A stretch of DNA of 64,000 bases, from contig CP139021.1 of assembly GCA_034044135.1 (NCBI GenBank), positions 5,285,635 through 5,349,634 of the forward strand, in the 5' to 3' direction. The translations under genes and the position numbers were made by a program. The notes beneath the pieces are model-generated. The model did not search any database and was not told the DNA's origin. It saw only the letters and a program-made list of their open reading frames with translations. Shown piece by piece: positions 28,317 through 37,200 of this stretch (positions are counted from its first letter, which is position 1; the number at the start of each line of letters is the position of its first letter). The DNA comes from Flammeovirgaceae bacterium SG7u.111. GTDB taxonomy: Bacteria; Bacteroidota; Bacteroidia; Cytophagales; Flammeovirgaceae.

Positions 28317-29323
28317 ATGGAATTTAAAAACTTTATCGGCATCGACATCAGCAAAGGCACCATCGACCTTGCCCTCTTGACCGGGCACGGCGAGCTGGCC
28401 AGCCTCAAATGGGACAACGACGGGAAGGTGCTGTCCAAGGGGCTACGGCTTCTTTTCAAGGAGCATGGGCTCGACAAAGAGACGGCCCTGCTATGTGCGG
28501 AGCACACGGGACAGTTCGGCAACAAGCTTGTAGAGACATGCCTTTGCCTGGGGCTCAACCTCTGGATGGAATCGCCCTATGCCATCTCCCGCTCGCAAGG
28601 GCTCACAAGGGGAAAGACGACAAGGTGGATGCGGCCAGGATAGCATACTATGCCAAACGGTTTTCTGACAAGGCAAAACCGGTACGACCTACATCAAAGG
28701 CTATCAGCAAGTTAAAGCTGCTATGCGCCGAGCGGGACCTTGCCGTCAGGGACCTGTCCAAGTACAAGGGGCAGCTAAAACAAGAAGAGGGGTTCCTCGA
28801 CAAAGGGTACTTTGTGGGGAAGACAAAAAGGGTAAAAAAGATCATGTCCGCCTACGAGAAAACGATCAAAGAGATCGAGGGGGAGATAGACGTGCTCATA
28901 GAAAACGACCCCGACATCAAGGACAACTTTGACAATATCGTCTCCATCGAGGGGGTGGGCAGGCAGACCGCTATCGCAACGATCGTCGCCACGGAGAATT
29001 TCCAGAAGTTCGACGACCCCAGAAAGTTCGCCTGCCATATAGGCTGCGCCCCGTTCAGATACCAATCCGGCACGAGCGTCAACTCAAGGAACAAGGTCTC
29101 GCACAGGGCAAACAAGAAGCTCAAAAAAATCTTCCACCTGGCCGCTCTCTCCACGCTCAGGACCAACGGGCAATTGAGAGAATATTTTGACCGGAAGCTC
29201 GCCGAGGGAAAGCACAAGATGTCCATCATCAACGCGATCCGTTCAAAGCTCGTCCACCGAATCTTTGCCATCGTCAAACAAAACAGGAAATATGAAAAAA
29301 TTTATACCCATACACTTGTTTAA
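28317..29323 (+). CDS. IS110-family transposase split over two frames (-1)
   Basis: The first part (28317-28643) has the RuvC-like start FIGIDISKGTIDLALL (Asp10) and CAEHTG (Glu62), then runs out of frame. The second part continues in the -1 frame with DDKVDAARIAYYAKRF (Asp102, Asp105), a coiled segment, the helix-hairpin-helix IEGVGRQTAI (211-220) and the C-terminal RYQSGTS with the serine nucleophile (Ser251). Joined at 28610-28616 (G GGA AAG) the product is 335 residues, normal for the family, with the conserved RGKDDK restored exactly. Either programmed -1 frameshifting or loss of one A would explain it. Confidence 0.85.
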
Positions 29324-29342
29324 ACCATAAGAGTACATTTTC

Positions 29343-29981
29343 TTAGCGTTCCTCAGGACTTTCGTACTCAAGAGACATCGCCCATTTGTCCATAGAAAAC
29401 CCATCTTCCCTCATGGAAAAGCTAATGGTATGCTCTCCCTTTTCTTTGATGTCCAAATAAATCAATTTTTCTACGCCACAGTGAACCTCTTCTGTACGCT
29501 GCTTGCTATCCCAAGTCCATTGCTTTTTACCCTCGCACCATTGCATGCGGTTGCCAGACTCTGGCCATTCCCCATCTAGCCCAACATGCACACCGTTATC
29601 TTCCGAACCTGTCGAATGCGTCCGTACCCACACATAATATTTGCCCGTAGTCTTGAATTTAACTTTGTAAGAGACGATGGCCATTTGCCCGGCCTCATTA
29701 GAAAAGTTTACTCCTGCGGTTAGTTTGTCGTCATGTGTTTTACGGGTATCGGGAAGAATTTCAATATAGGCATCGCCCGAAGCTCCTTCCAATAAATTTT
29801 CATCTGCTATTTCGGGAACTGCTCCTTTCTTTACCACATACCATTTCCGCACATCGTCTTTAGTTTGTGAAACGAAGTCTTCTGCTTCTACCTCTACAAA
29901 GCCCTTCTTTTCTTTGGCGACCTGTGCAGATGCAAAAAATGATACAAACAACAAAGCGATAATCAATTTCATTTTTTTCAT
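29343..29981 (-). CDS. Secreted carbohydrate-binding-module-like protein
   Basis: 212 residues with a signal peptide (1-19, ending ASAQ). The mature protein resembles the CBM6/35 or GH115 C-terminal beta-sandwich: VEVEAEDFVSQTKD at the start, AIVSYKVKFKTTGKYYVWVRTHS (the ...YYVWVR... strand), DNGVHVGLDGEWPESGNRMQW, and EHTISFSMREDGFSMDKWAMS at the end. No catalytic domain is present. It may bind a polysaccharide at the cell surface. It is downstream of the esterase gene on the same strand with 139 bases between. The IS110 element abuts its stop codon but does not truncate it. Confidence 0.75.
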   Translation of the reverse strand: MKKMKLIIALLFVSFFASAQVAKEKKGFVEVEAEDFVSQTKDDVRKWYVVKKGAVPEIADENLLEGASGDAYIEILPDTRKTHDDKLTAGVNFSNEAGQMAIVSYKVKFKTTGKYYVWVRTHSTGSEDNGVHVGLDGEWPESGNRMQWCEGKKQWTWDSKQRTEEVHCGVEKLIYLDIKEKGEHTISFSMREDGFSMDKWAMSLEYESPEER

Positions 29982-30120
29982 ATTTAGTTTTTTTGTAGTA
30001 TCTATATCCAGATAAAGTTATCCGATCAACCCAGACAAACATTCCCTTCGTCAAGAATGTGAAGAAACGAGGAAAGAATATACTGCAATTTTGGAGATAG
30101 AGCATCAAACCAAAGAAGAA

Positions 30121-30951
30121 CTATTCTTTCTCCTGAGAATTAAAAAAATCGTTGAAAAACAAGAGTTGGTATGTGATAGAATTAGCCCAATATTCCATGT
30201 TATGCTCGCCTGGTCGCTCTATATAATCATGAGGAATATTCCTATCGACTAGCTTCTGGTGAAGCTGCTTGTTCACTCCATAAAAAAAGTCATCTACCCC
30301 GCAGTCTATAATCAGCTTTAGGCTATTCTTTTTCAGCAAATAGACCATATTGATAATGGTATTCTCTTCCCAATTGCTTCTGAATTCGCTGTATTCCCCT
30401 ATTCGCTTGGCTATGTCCCAATTTCCGGGAAAGGGTCGGATATCTACCCCACCGCTGGTACTTCCCGCAGCCGCCCAAATATCTTGGTGCCTAAATGCCA
30501 AGTACAAAGCTCCATGGCCGCCCATGCTCAAGCCCGTAATTGCCCGCCCATTTCGGTTGGTAATCGTCTTATATTCAGCATCTACCTTCTGTACCAGCTC
30601 TTTAGCAATGTAGGTTTCATACTGCATTTCCTCATCTATCGGGCTGTCGAAATACCAGCTATTGAACCCACCATCGGGGCATATGATAATAAATCCATAT
30701 TTGTCGGCATAGTCACCGAGGTCAGGGCGGATCTGCATCCAATCCGTATGGTCGCCAAAAGCCCCGTGCAGCAAGTACAGCACAGGGAGCGCTTCGCCTT
30801 TTGGGTCATAGGAATCGGGTAAGAGTACGATGTTTTTGATTGTCCCCATCGCTTTGCTTTCTACCAGAAGTGTATCTACTGCGGAAGCTTTTGCAGCAAA
30901 ATTGCCTACCAATAGCAGGGTAATTGTAAGAAGGTTGAATTTCATTTTCAT
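30121..30951 (-). CDS. Secreted esterase, esterase D / feruloyl-esterase-like alpha/beta hydrolase
   Basis: 276 residues with a signal peptide (about 1-24). The putative-esterase fold shows LPVLYLLHGAFGDHTDW (oxyanion region), the nucleophile Ser142 in GLSMGGHGALYLA, an acid in LIIDCGVDDFF (Asp220/221) and His250 in GEHNMEYW. Relatives hydrolyse acyl esters including acetyl- or feruloyl-sugars and trehalose mycolates. Together with the CBM-like protein downstream it suggests polysaccharide decoration removal, which is inference. Confidence 0.88.
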   Translation of the reverse strand: MKMKFNLLTITLLLVGNFAAKASAVDTLLVESKAMGTIKNIVLLPDSYDPKGEALPVLYLLHGAFGDHTDWMQIRPDLGDYADKYGFIIICPDGGFNSWYFDSPIDEEMQYETYIAKELVQKVDAEYKTITNRNGRAITGLSMGGHGALYLAFRHQDIWAAAGSTSGGVDIRPFPGNWDIAKRIGEYSEFRSNWEENTIINMVYLLKKNSLKLIIDCGVDDFFYGVNKQLHQKLVDRNIPHDYIERPGEHNMEYWANSITYQLLFFNDFFNSQEKE

Positions 30952-31052
30952 GTGTTAAAAAAGTTTAGGCTCAAAAATAAGGCAAGTTGGAATATTCGCA
31001 AGGATGGGTGGAGATAAACAAACTAGCTCTTACCTAATTTTTACCCTCCAGA

Positions 31053-31352
31053 TTAATAGGGTAATGCAACTTTAACTAAACCAATATTATTGAACTCAAA
31101 CCTACATTTTAATTCTTCTTTTATTCTCTGCTTCCATTGATTACCATAAATGGTTGATTTTTTTTCCTCATACGAATCTTTCTCTGGGCAAAAAAGGTTA
31201 ATGCTTAATCCATTTTCAATTGGTTCATATTGCCATTCTGCATTTATTATTTGCTTACTATCATGGAGTGATTGAAAGTAATAATCTGCGAATTCAAAGA
31301 ATTCTTCAGAGTCTACATGCTCACCCTTTATAGTTAATTTTACAATGTTCAT
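31053..31352 (-). CDS. Hypothetical protein, possible mobile cassette gene
   Basis: 99 residues, soluble, no signal peptide, no recognised family. Segments such as FEFADYYFQSLHDSKQIINAEWQYEPIENGLSINLFCPEKDS suggest a small alpha/beta protein. It has an even residue mix with no low-complexity bias, supporting a real gene. A two-box palindrome lies just upstream (31365-31415), between it and the next minus-strand gene. Confidence 0.6.
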   Translation of the reverse strand: MNIVKLTIKGEHVDSEEFFEFADYYFQSLHDSKQIINAEWQYEPIENGLSINLFCPEKDSYEEKKSTIYGNQWKQRIKEELKCRFEFNNIGLVKVALPY

Positions 31353-31364
31353 TTTTCAATTATT

Positions 31365-31415
31365 GCTAACGGTCTGGCTAAACTATGCTTTAATGCAGTT
31401 TAAGGTATTGTTAGC
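31365..31415. repeat. Two-box imperfect palindrome (attC-like)
   Basis: The outer boxes GCTAAC (31365-31370) and GTTAGC (31410-31415) pair, as do the inner boxes TAAACT (31379-31384) and AGTTTA (31397-31402), with unpaired spacers of 8 and 7 bases and a 12-base loop. This box-spacer-box layout is that of integron attC sites. The stop codon of the upstream minus-strand gene (31411-31413) lies inside the outer box. Confidence 0.55.
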
Positions 31416-31890
31416 GATGTATTTTATTTTCAAATTCATAAATTTCGTTCTCGTATCTGAGCTTAAAGTCATTTCCATTATCATATTCGGCAGGATTGAC
31501 ATATGATATTACTCCAGTATTTGACTTCAAAAATTTCTTTAGTCGGAGATAATATTCAGATTCTATTTTTAGAGTTCCATTGAAAGTTAAACTGAATACT
31601 AATTGATTATCACTTGTAACATTAACTCCAACCATAATTTTATCAGGGTTGTCACCATACTTATTCCAATAAAAGGCTTGTCGAACACTTGGAGTTTCTA
31701 TGTAACAACTAATCATTTCATCTTCTGATTCAAATTCATAGTCTTCATCATCAGGTTTACCAACGTAATCCAAATTTATTGTCTCATATTCTGGTATAAA
31801 TTCATTTAGCACCGAATAGATTAGCTCTTTAGACTTTTCCTGAACCAAAACTTGACAAACTATATCTTGTATGTATTCCAATTCATTCAT
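31411..31890 (-). CDS. Hypothetical acidic protein, possible mobile cassette gene
   Basis: 159 residues, no signal peptide or membrane segment. It is acidic at the centre (KPDDEDYEFESEDEM) and ends YENEIYEFENKIHR. No family is recognised. It is bounded on both sides by related palindromic motifs (31365-31415 and 31902-31935), and its stop codon falls inside the first. Spacing to its minus-strand neighbours is very short, as in a cassette array. Confidence 0.6.
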   Translation of the reverse strand: MNELEYIQDIVCQVLVQEKSKELIYSVLNEFIPEYETINLDYVGKPDDEDYEFESEDEMISCYIETPSVRQAFYWNKYGDNPDKIMVGVNVTSDNQLVFSLTFNGTLKIESEYYLRLKKFLKSNTGVISYVNPAEYDNGNDFKLRYENEIYEFENKIHR

Positions 31891-31901
31891 TTTCTAATTC
31901 C

Positions 31902-31935
31902 ACCAACGTTTAACGTAAACTGCGTTTTAATTCAG
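31902..31935. repeat. Half element related to the 31365 palindrome
   Basis: It aligns without gaps to 31365-31398, sharing 22 of 34 positions, including TAAACT and TTTAAT-x-CAG. The matching right arm is missing because the cyclase gene ends here: its stop codon is at 31927-31929, inside the motif. Confidence 0.45.
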
Positions 31936-33039
31936 ATTACTGACTTGTTTTTGGGAAGTTACGCTAAAAAGTTCTTCTTTCTTATTTCTTCCTTTCAGTT
32001 CTATCTCTCCTTTAGAGCTATATTGATAGTTAGAATGGGGTAATAATTCTTTAATTGCACCTGAGATCAGTAAGTCAGATTTTAATTCCTTACAAAGACT
32101 TTGGATTCTGGCGGTCGTATTTAAGACATCCCCCGTAAATACGATTTCCTTTTTTAGAGCCCCAATTTCTCCAATAGTGACTTCACCGAAATGAATCCCT
32201 GCTTTGAAACCAATTTCAAAGCCAAATTCATGAAATAAAACTTCTTTTTGTTCATTGAGATGATCTCGTATGTCAAAGAAGCATTTGATGCAGTTTGCCT
32301 GGTTAATCCCCTTGCTAGCCTTCCATGAAATCACGATTTCATCTCCTATGTACTGGTAGACTTCACCGAATGAATTGATGATGGGGTCTGACATAATATT
32401 GTAATAGGTGCCCAGTAATTTGAAGTATTTTATGTGGCCTAGCGCTTCGGCTATGGTAGTCGAAGATTTCATGTCTAGGAACATGAAAATCCGCTTTTCA
32501 ATTTTGGGTTGATGGTATTTCCCAGAAAAAAAATTTAGAAACAGATGGTGTCCTAAGTTTTCACTTATTGTTGAATAGATCAAACTGACAATTACCCTTA
32601 CAGACAAATGAAATAGGGTAACAAAGAAAGTTATACTTACTAGGAATCTGCCTAATTGTTGCCAAGTATCAACTGCTAGCAAACTTACACCTGATTCTAA
32701 AGATAAAGCTAGAGGATAAAGGATGACGATAATTATAACAAATAAGGTGAGGTAGGTGAAGAATTTGTAAAAAAGCTTGACCCATAGTGATTGATTTGAG
32801 AATCTCTTTTCTAAATAAACTACTTCTAAAGTCCCTAACATAAGTCCAACCACGGCATTCGCTATGCTAGCAAAAATGAGCACAGGGACGGTCAAGGCAA
32901 TAGCAGTATCTGGATTGAGGTTTTGGTTATGTGTTACTCCGAACTCTGTTACATCAACTATCCATCCACTCAATACCCAGATTATCCCGAAGGGAATAAT
33001 CCTTGAAATGTTTCTTTTCGCTTTTGGAGTTATTTTCAC
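31927..33039 (-). CDS. Membrane-anchored class III adenylate/guanylate cyclase
   Basis: 370 residues. The N-terminal half has four predicted helices (about 14-30, 47-70, 90-115, 132-155), unlike CHASE or HAMP sensors. The C-terminal class III cyclase domain runs about 180-350 with metal aspartates Asp189 (IFMFLDMKSST) and Asp233 (YQYIGDEIV), GIHFGEVTIGEIG, and the transition-state pair in GDVLNTTARIQ. It should make cAMP or cGMP at the inner membrane. It lies in a run of minus-strand genes separated by palindromes. A signalling enzyme would be notable if this is a cassette. Confidence 0.88.
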   Translation of the reverse strand: MKITPKAKRNISRIIPFGIIWVLSGWIVDVTEFGVTHNQNLNPDTAIALTVPVLIFASIANAVVGLMLGTLEVVYLEKRFSNQSLWVKLFYKFFTYLTLFVIIIVILYPLALSLESGVSLLAVDTWQQLGRFLVSITFFVTLFHLSVRVIVSLIYSTISENLGHHLFLNFFSGKYHQPKIEKRIFMFLDMKSSTTIAEALGHIKYFKLLGTYYNIMSDPIINSFGEVYQYIGDEIVISWKASKGINQANCIKCFFDIRDHLNEQKEVLFHEFGFEIGFKAGIHFGEVTIGEIGALKKEIVFTGDVLNTTARIQSLCKELKSDLLISGAIKELLPHSNYQYSSKGEIELKGRNKKEELFSVTSQKQVSNLN

Positions 33040-33244
33040 GTTAAGTTGACAATGTTAGATAAATATAAGAAATGATGAATTATGTTCGATAACGCCTTGA
33101 TAAAAAACGTAGGGAGTGAATAGCATCTTACTTTCCTTGACCTACGAGCCAAGACCGATTTCTAAATTTATATTTTACTTGGCGGAATTTCCAAAATCCG
33201 CTGAACTTTCGGATTGCAGATCAGCCCAATGTTTTTTTATCTTT

Positions 33245-33258
33245 TGTTGTAAGCAATA
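33245..33258. repeat. Left copy of a 14-bp inverted repeat flanking the 33261-33974 gene
   Basis: TGTTGTAAGCAATA (33245-33258) is the exact reverse complement of TATTGCTTACAACA at 33982-33995. It is two bases from the gene's stop codon. The preceding stretch, 33061-33244, is non-coding and includes GCGGA and TCCGC arms that pair (about 33183-33202). Confidence 0.65.
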
Positions 33259-33260
33259 TT

Positions 33261-33974
33261 TCATTTTTTCACTCTTTTCACAAGATACAGACCGTCCTTA
33301 CTATCAAAGCAATGGTACAAGTTGGGGGGGAATGATTTTGTGGTATCCAAAACTACTTTTCTGAACCCAATATTTTCTGAAATTCTCAAAGAATCATTAT
33401 ATGTAAGTGATATGTCTCCAAAGCTGTTAAGTTCAGCTCCGTTAAGTTGATTGTAATCAAGAAATTCAATCAACTTCACCAATCGCTCAGCCTCGTTAGA
33501 TGACAAAGTATCAAAAGGCGTTTTGTCCTGTGTACCCCATTCGGAAAGCTCCTTCAATTTAACCTTTTGTAATCCCCTTTTAGTAAGGTGTTGGAAGTGA
33601 CCTATTCTTGCCCAGTTAAAGTTGAATTGACCATATGAATCAGAATATTTGTCAATAGAATAACTAACGGAACCATGGTCACGTCTTGTTGGTAACTTCT
33701 TCAGAATGTTCTTTATCTCGATTATTGAGTCTCGCACAGCGGAGTTCGAACTTCGGAAGGTTAATTTATTTGCTTGAGGAAGTCGTTCAATTTTTTTTGA
33801 TGTTTGATACTTGTCCCAAACTACTCTAATGGCAAAGATCAAAGTAAAAGCAACCGGAATAGCCAAAACACCGAACTTCGCCTTTCTACTTGTTCCTGAG
33901 AACAACGCAATGCCGATTGGAATTACGTAGAAAAGTAGGACTATAAAGGGTAATATTAGGTATCCAACTCCCAT
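33261..33974 (-). CDS. Hypothetical membrane protein flanked by 14-bp inverted repeats
   Basis: 237 residues. Two hydrophobic helices (about 3-23 and 32-50) are followed by a soluble domain with KYSDSYGQFNFNWARIGHFQHLTKRGLQKVKLKELSEWG. No family is recognised. The gene is bracketed by perfect 14-bp inverted repeats (33245-33258, 33982-33995) that lie 2 and 7 bases outside its stop and start. This tight packaging is the best single piece of evidence for mobile-cassette structure in this region. Confidence 0.6.
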   Translation of the reverse strand: MGVGYLILPFIVLLFYVIPIGIALFSGTSRKAKFGVLAIPVAFTLIFAIRVVWDKYQTSKKIERLPQANKLTFRSSNSAVRDSIIEIKNILKKLPTRRDHGSVSYSIDKYSDSYGQFNFNWARIGHFQHLTKRGLQKVKLKELSEWGTQDKTPFDTLSSNEAERLVKLIEFLDYNQLNGAELNSFGDISLTYNDSLRISENIGFRKVVLDTTKSFPPNLYHCFDSKDGLYLVKRVKK

Positions 33975-33981
33975 TACTTTT

Positions 33982-34006
33982 TATTGCTTACAACATCCAT
34001 ATATCA
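33982..34006. repeat. Right inverted repeat plus conserved extension
   Basis: TATTGCTTACAACA (33982-33995) continues into CATATATCA. The 21 bases 33986-34006 match 44849-44869 at 20 positions. The opposite arm seen at 44905-44912 is not found here. The remaining gap to 34293 holds only the terminator hairpin listed separately. Confidence 0.6.
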
Positions 34007-34190
34007 ATACAATTCCTTATACCCGCCGTAGTTGGGAGGGAATCAACACTGTTCCTGCTCCATAGCCGCGGCTGTTATTTTTCTCATGAGCTGAATTCTT
34101 TTTTTATTTAAAAAAACATCCAACACGATATAAATCTACAAAAAACTTAGTTTAGATGAGCGAAGCTAGTCTTGGATTTTAACATTATAG

Positions 34191-34219
34191 AAAAACCTCC
34201 ACGACTACGGCCGTGGAAG
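34191..34219 (-). terminator. Terminator of the 1123-residue T9SS protein gene
   Basis: CCTCCACG (34196-34203) and CGTGGAAG (34212-34219) pair with G-U contacts. On the minus strand TTTTT follows. One of three similar CCTCC-type hairpins in 34-40.5 kb. Confidence 0.65.
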
Positions 34220-34293
34220 TTACTCAAATGAATTTCTATAGAGATAGCTTACCTACAAAGTTTCAAAAATTAGGAGCTTTATCTAGTAACAAC

Positions 34294-37200
34294 TCACTCC
34301 TTCACCATTTTTCGCATGAAATACGAATCGCCAATGCTCAGCTCCAAGATATAAAAACCTTGGGGAACTCTTGACAAATCGATGCCTATTTGCGGTTGGG
34401 CAGGCACACTTTTTTGCTCTATGACAGTACCTGCACTATTTTTTAAAGAGTAATTTACTTCTTTGCCTAGCTCTTGAGGCACTTCTACATATAAGCTTTC
34501 CGAAGCGGGGTTGGGATAGAGGAACACCTTCTCTTCCAGTTTGCTGTCTTCAAGCGAAGTAACCAAAACATTTACCACATTGCTAGGCGCAGACACCGCT
34601 AGGCTATTGACCGCCCGTATTCGATAAAAATAGGAACTACCAACTTCTATTTCCCAATCGGTAAACCCTTCGGTATCCGCAGGTTCTGAAACTGTTGTCA
34701 TATTGTTAAAAAGGTTGTTTGCCGCACGCTCTATAAGGTAATTGGTCTCGTTGTCGGCATTGTCCTCCCATGTGAGAATTGGGTGATACCCATCTCCAAA
34801 GCCGATGCTCAGGTTAGTAGGAGCATTAATTACCTCTTCCAGTGTTTTTACTCGGACCACATTACTGAAGTCAGATAAAATACCGTTGTTTTCAGTCCTT
34901 ACCCGGTAATAATACGTAGTATTGTCGTTGAGCGCCGTATCGGTAAAAGAAGTGGCATTGGCGGGAAGAGAAAATTCTTTGAAACTGGCAAAAAAACTAT
35001 CGTTTCCTCTTTCTACCACAAAACCTGTCTCTTCATCTGACCTATCGAGCCAGCTTAGGTTTACCGAAGTTTTGGTTACCTCCACCGCTTCCAAGCTATC
35101 GGGAGCATCGGGAGGGATGTTGTATACCAAAGTGTTCAGCGTGGTGTTGGTCACTATGGCAGGATTGAAATCGAAGTAGATGTATGCCGTATTCTCAATT
35201 TTGGTAAAATCGGGCAACTCGGCCTTGGGCATCGCCTTGTACATCACAAAACCATGGCTGGCAGGTTCGTTCACGTTGCTATCGGGTAGATGGATATCGT
35301 CAAAAGCAAACACCGCTTCCCCAAATTTATTGATATGCGTCCTTACGGCGTGGCTGTTGCTCACCACCTCAAAGGTAGAAAGGTCGAGATTATCGTCCAG
35401 TTCGTCCCGAATTTCCACATTGAAAGCCGTGTCCGTCCCCGTGTTCTGGAACCTCACCGTGTATTCCAGGTACTCGCTCATCAGCGTATAGTTCTCCTCC
35501 TTAACGCCCACAGGGGTAACCAACTTGTCGTTGGGGTCGTAAGCGCACGTCAGCTCTGTTTTTGTACTTTTGGTAGCAGGAACAGTCTCCAGCGGGTGAG
35601 AGTAAAACAAGCCGTTCCGAAGTGTATCGCCCATGTGTTCCACACTGGGAGCTCTCAACTTGATTTTAAAAACCTCTTTTCCTAGCGGAGCAAGCGCAGT
35701 GTTCCAAAGCAATGTATCTCCATTTATCTCATCGGGTACAGGGTTGGCCGTCTCATAGGTAAAAAGAGAATCTTTCACAAACCCCACTTTTCCATTTTCG
35801 AGTAGAAAATCTCTATTGTTTTGAACCGTTACATTGTACTGCACTTCAAAACCGCACCTTACCCTTGGAGAGTTGATGTAAATAGATGCCATAAATGGTT
35901 TCTCTACTAAAGCTTTTACACCAATGTGAAAAACCGTATCTTTTTCACCATTAAGAATAAAATTGTGAGCAGGAGTTGTAGCTTCCCAATAGTTCCCTTT
36001 CAATAAATCAATAGAATAAACTCCATAGGGAACTTCAAACTCAATATTCCCACTCGAATCACTTATTGCTATTTCATTTTCAGGAAATAGCTTCACATTT
36101 ATTTTAGGTAAAGCCCTTTCATATTCATCCCAAATTCCATTTTCGTTTTCATCATAAAAAACTATTCCTTTGACACTTGATAATGTATCTTCAGATTCAA
36201 TAGCTAACGTAATATCAGAAAAAGGACTAAAAGCTTCTCCAAATTCAGCCCTGAGCACATAAAAATAATTGGTGTCTGGAGAAATAGGTACTCCTCCATT
36301 ATAATCTATAAACGTTGTGTCTGTCCCATCTACCTCTCCTATCTTTTCAAAATCAACTTCATGGTTGGGAAAGTCTGAACAACTCAGATCAAAATTGGGT
36401 TCTTGCCCTTTTAATCTCCAAATACTCATTTTATTGGAACCTTTACTCTGATAGGGAGACCAAGATAGATGAAGAGTCTTCTTTTCACCCCCCATAAGTG
36501 CAGTAGGAACTGCAGGTGCAGTACCTGGGAATACTCTAAAACTCCATTGTTTAGAATCTTTAGAGAATTGATTCCCCCGAAATGCTCGAACCTTTACGAT
36601 GAATTCAGTTCCTATTAACTCTTCAGGAGAATCAGTATTAATTTCAAAATCCAATACATTGTGGTATCCTCCTATATCTACTTCTGTCCTTTCAAATATT
36701 TTGATTGCACTATTATTAGTAAAGTTACTTTCATAGGTATAATAATCAGCATTGCTAATTTTAATAGCTCCCAACATTTTACTTTGATTAGTGATACAAG
36801 TATTTTCTAAAAAACCAACTCTCGGATCACTATAAGTTGGAATTTCATGATGATCATCTATCGATATAAATTGCATATCGAAATTAATACTACTAACGAG
36901 TTTGCCATCCTTCCATTCATCAACATAAAACGCAAAATGAAACTCTCCAGGTTCCGATACATCAACAGTGATCTGTCCACTATTTTGATCAATTTTAAAT
37001 ACTTTAGTCAAATCACCATTATGAAAAGAAGAATCATTCGGAAAGAGATAATCAGAGACCTCAATACCTGTCCCCGTTTCATTTATATCTTGTTTGGGTG
37101 TGGTTAACCTAAAAGAAATACTATCTTCATCTAGATCATAGATAAAAGGGTTTAGGTATTCTTTTGTTGAATTCCTTGCATAAAACCTAGGTGTAATAGC

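Larger units (their letters stand above)
28071..29342 (+). mobile_element. IS110-family insertion sequence (ends approximate)
   Basis: The transposase identifies the family. The GC content is visibly higher than in flanking genes (runs such as GGGCACGGCGAGCTGGCC), suggesting recent arrival. IS110 elements lack terminal inverted repeats, so ends are estimated. The left end must lie after the plug terminator (28070) and the right end before or at the stop of the next gene (29343). CTTAG occurs at both places (28071-28075 and 29342-29346) and may be the duplicated core, though five bases can match by chance. The element sits directly against the 3' end of the CBM-like gene. Confidence 0.75.

Noticed and set aside
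31053-33974. A classical integron with attI and IntI
   Set aside because: No tyrosine recombinase gene is present and the boxes depart from the RYYYAAC/GTTRRRY consensus; only an attC-like cassette arrangement is claimed.
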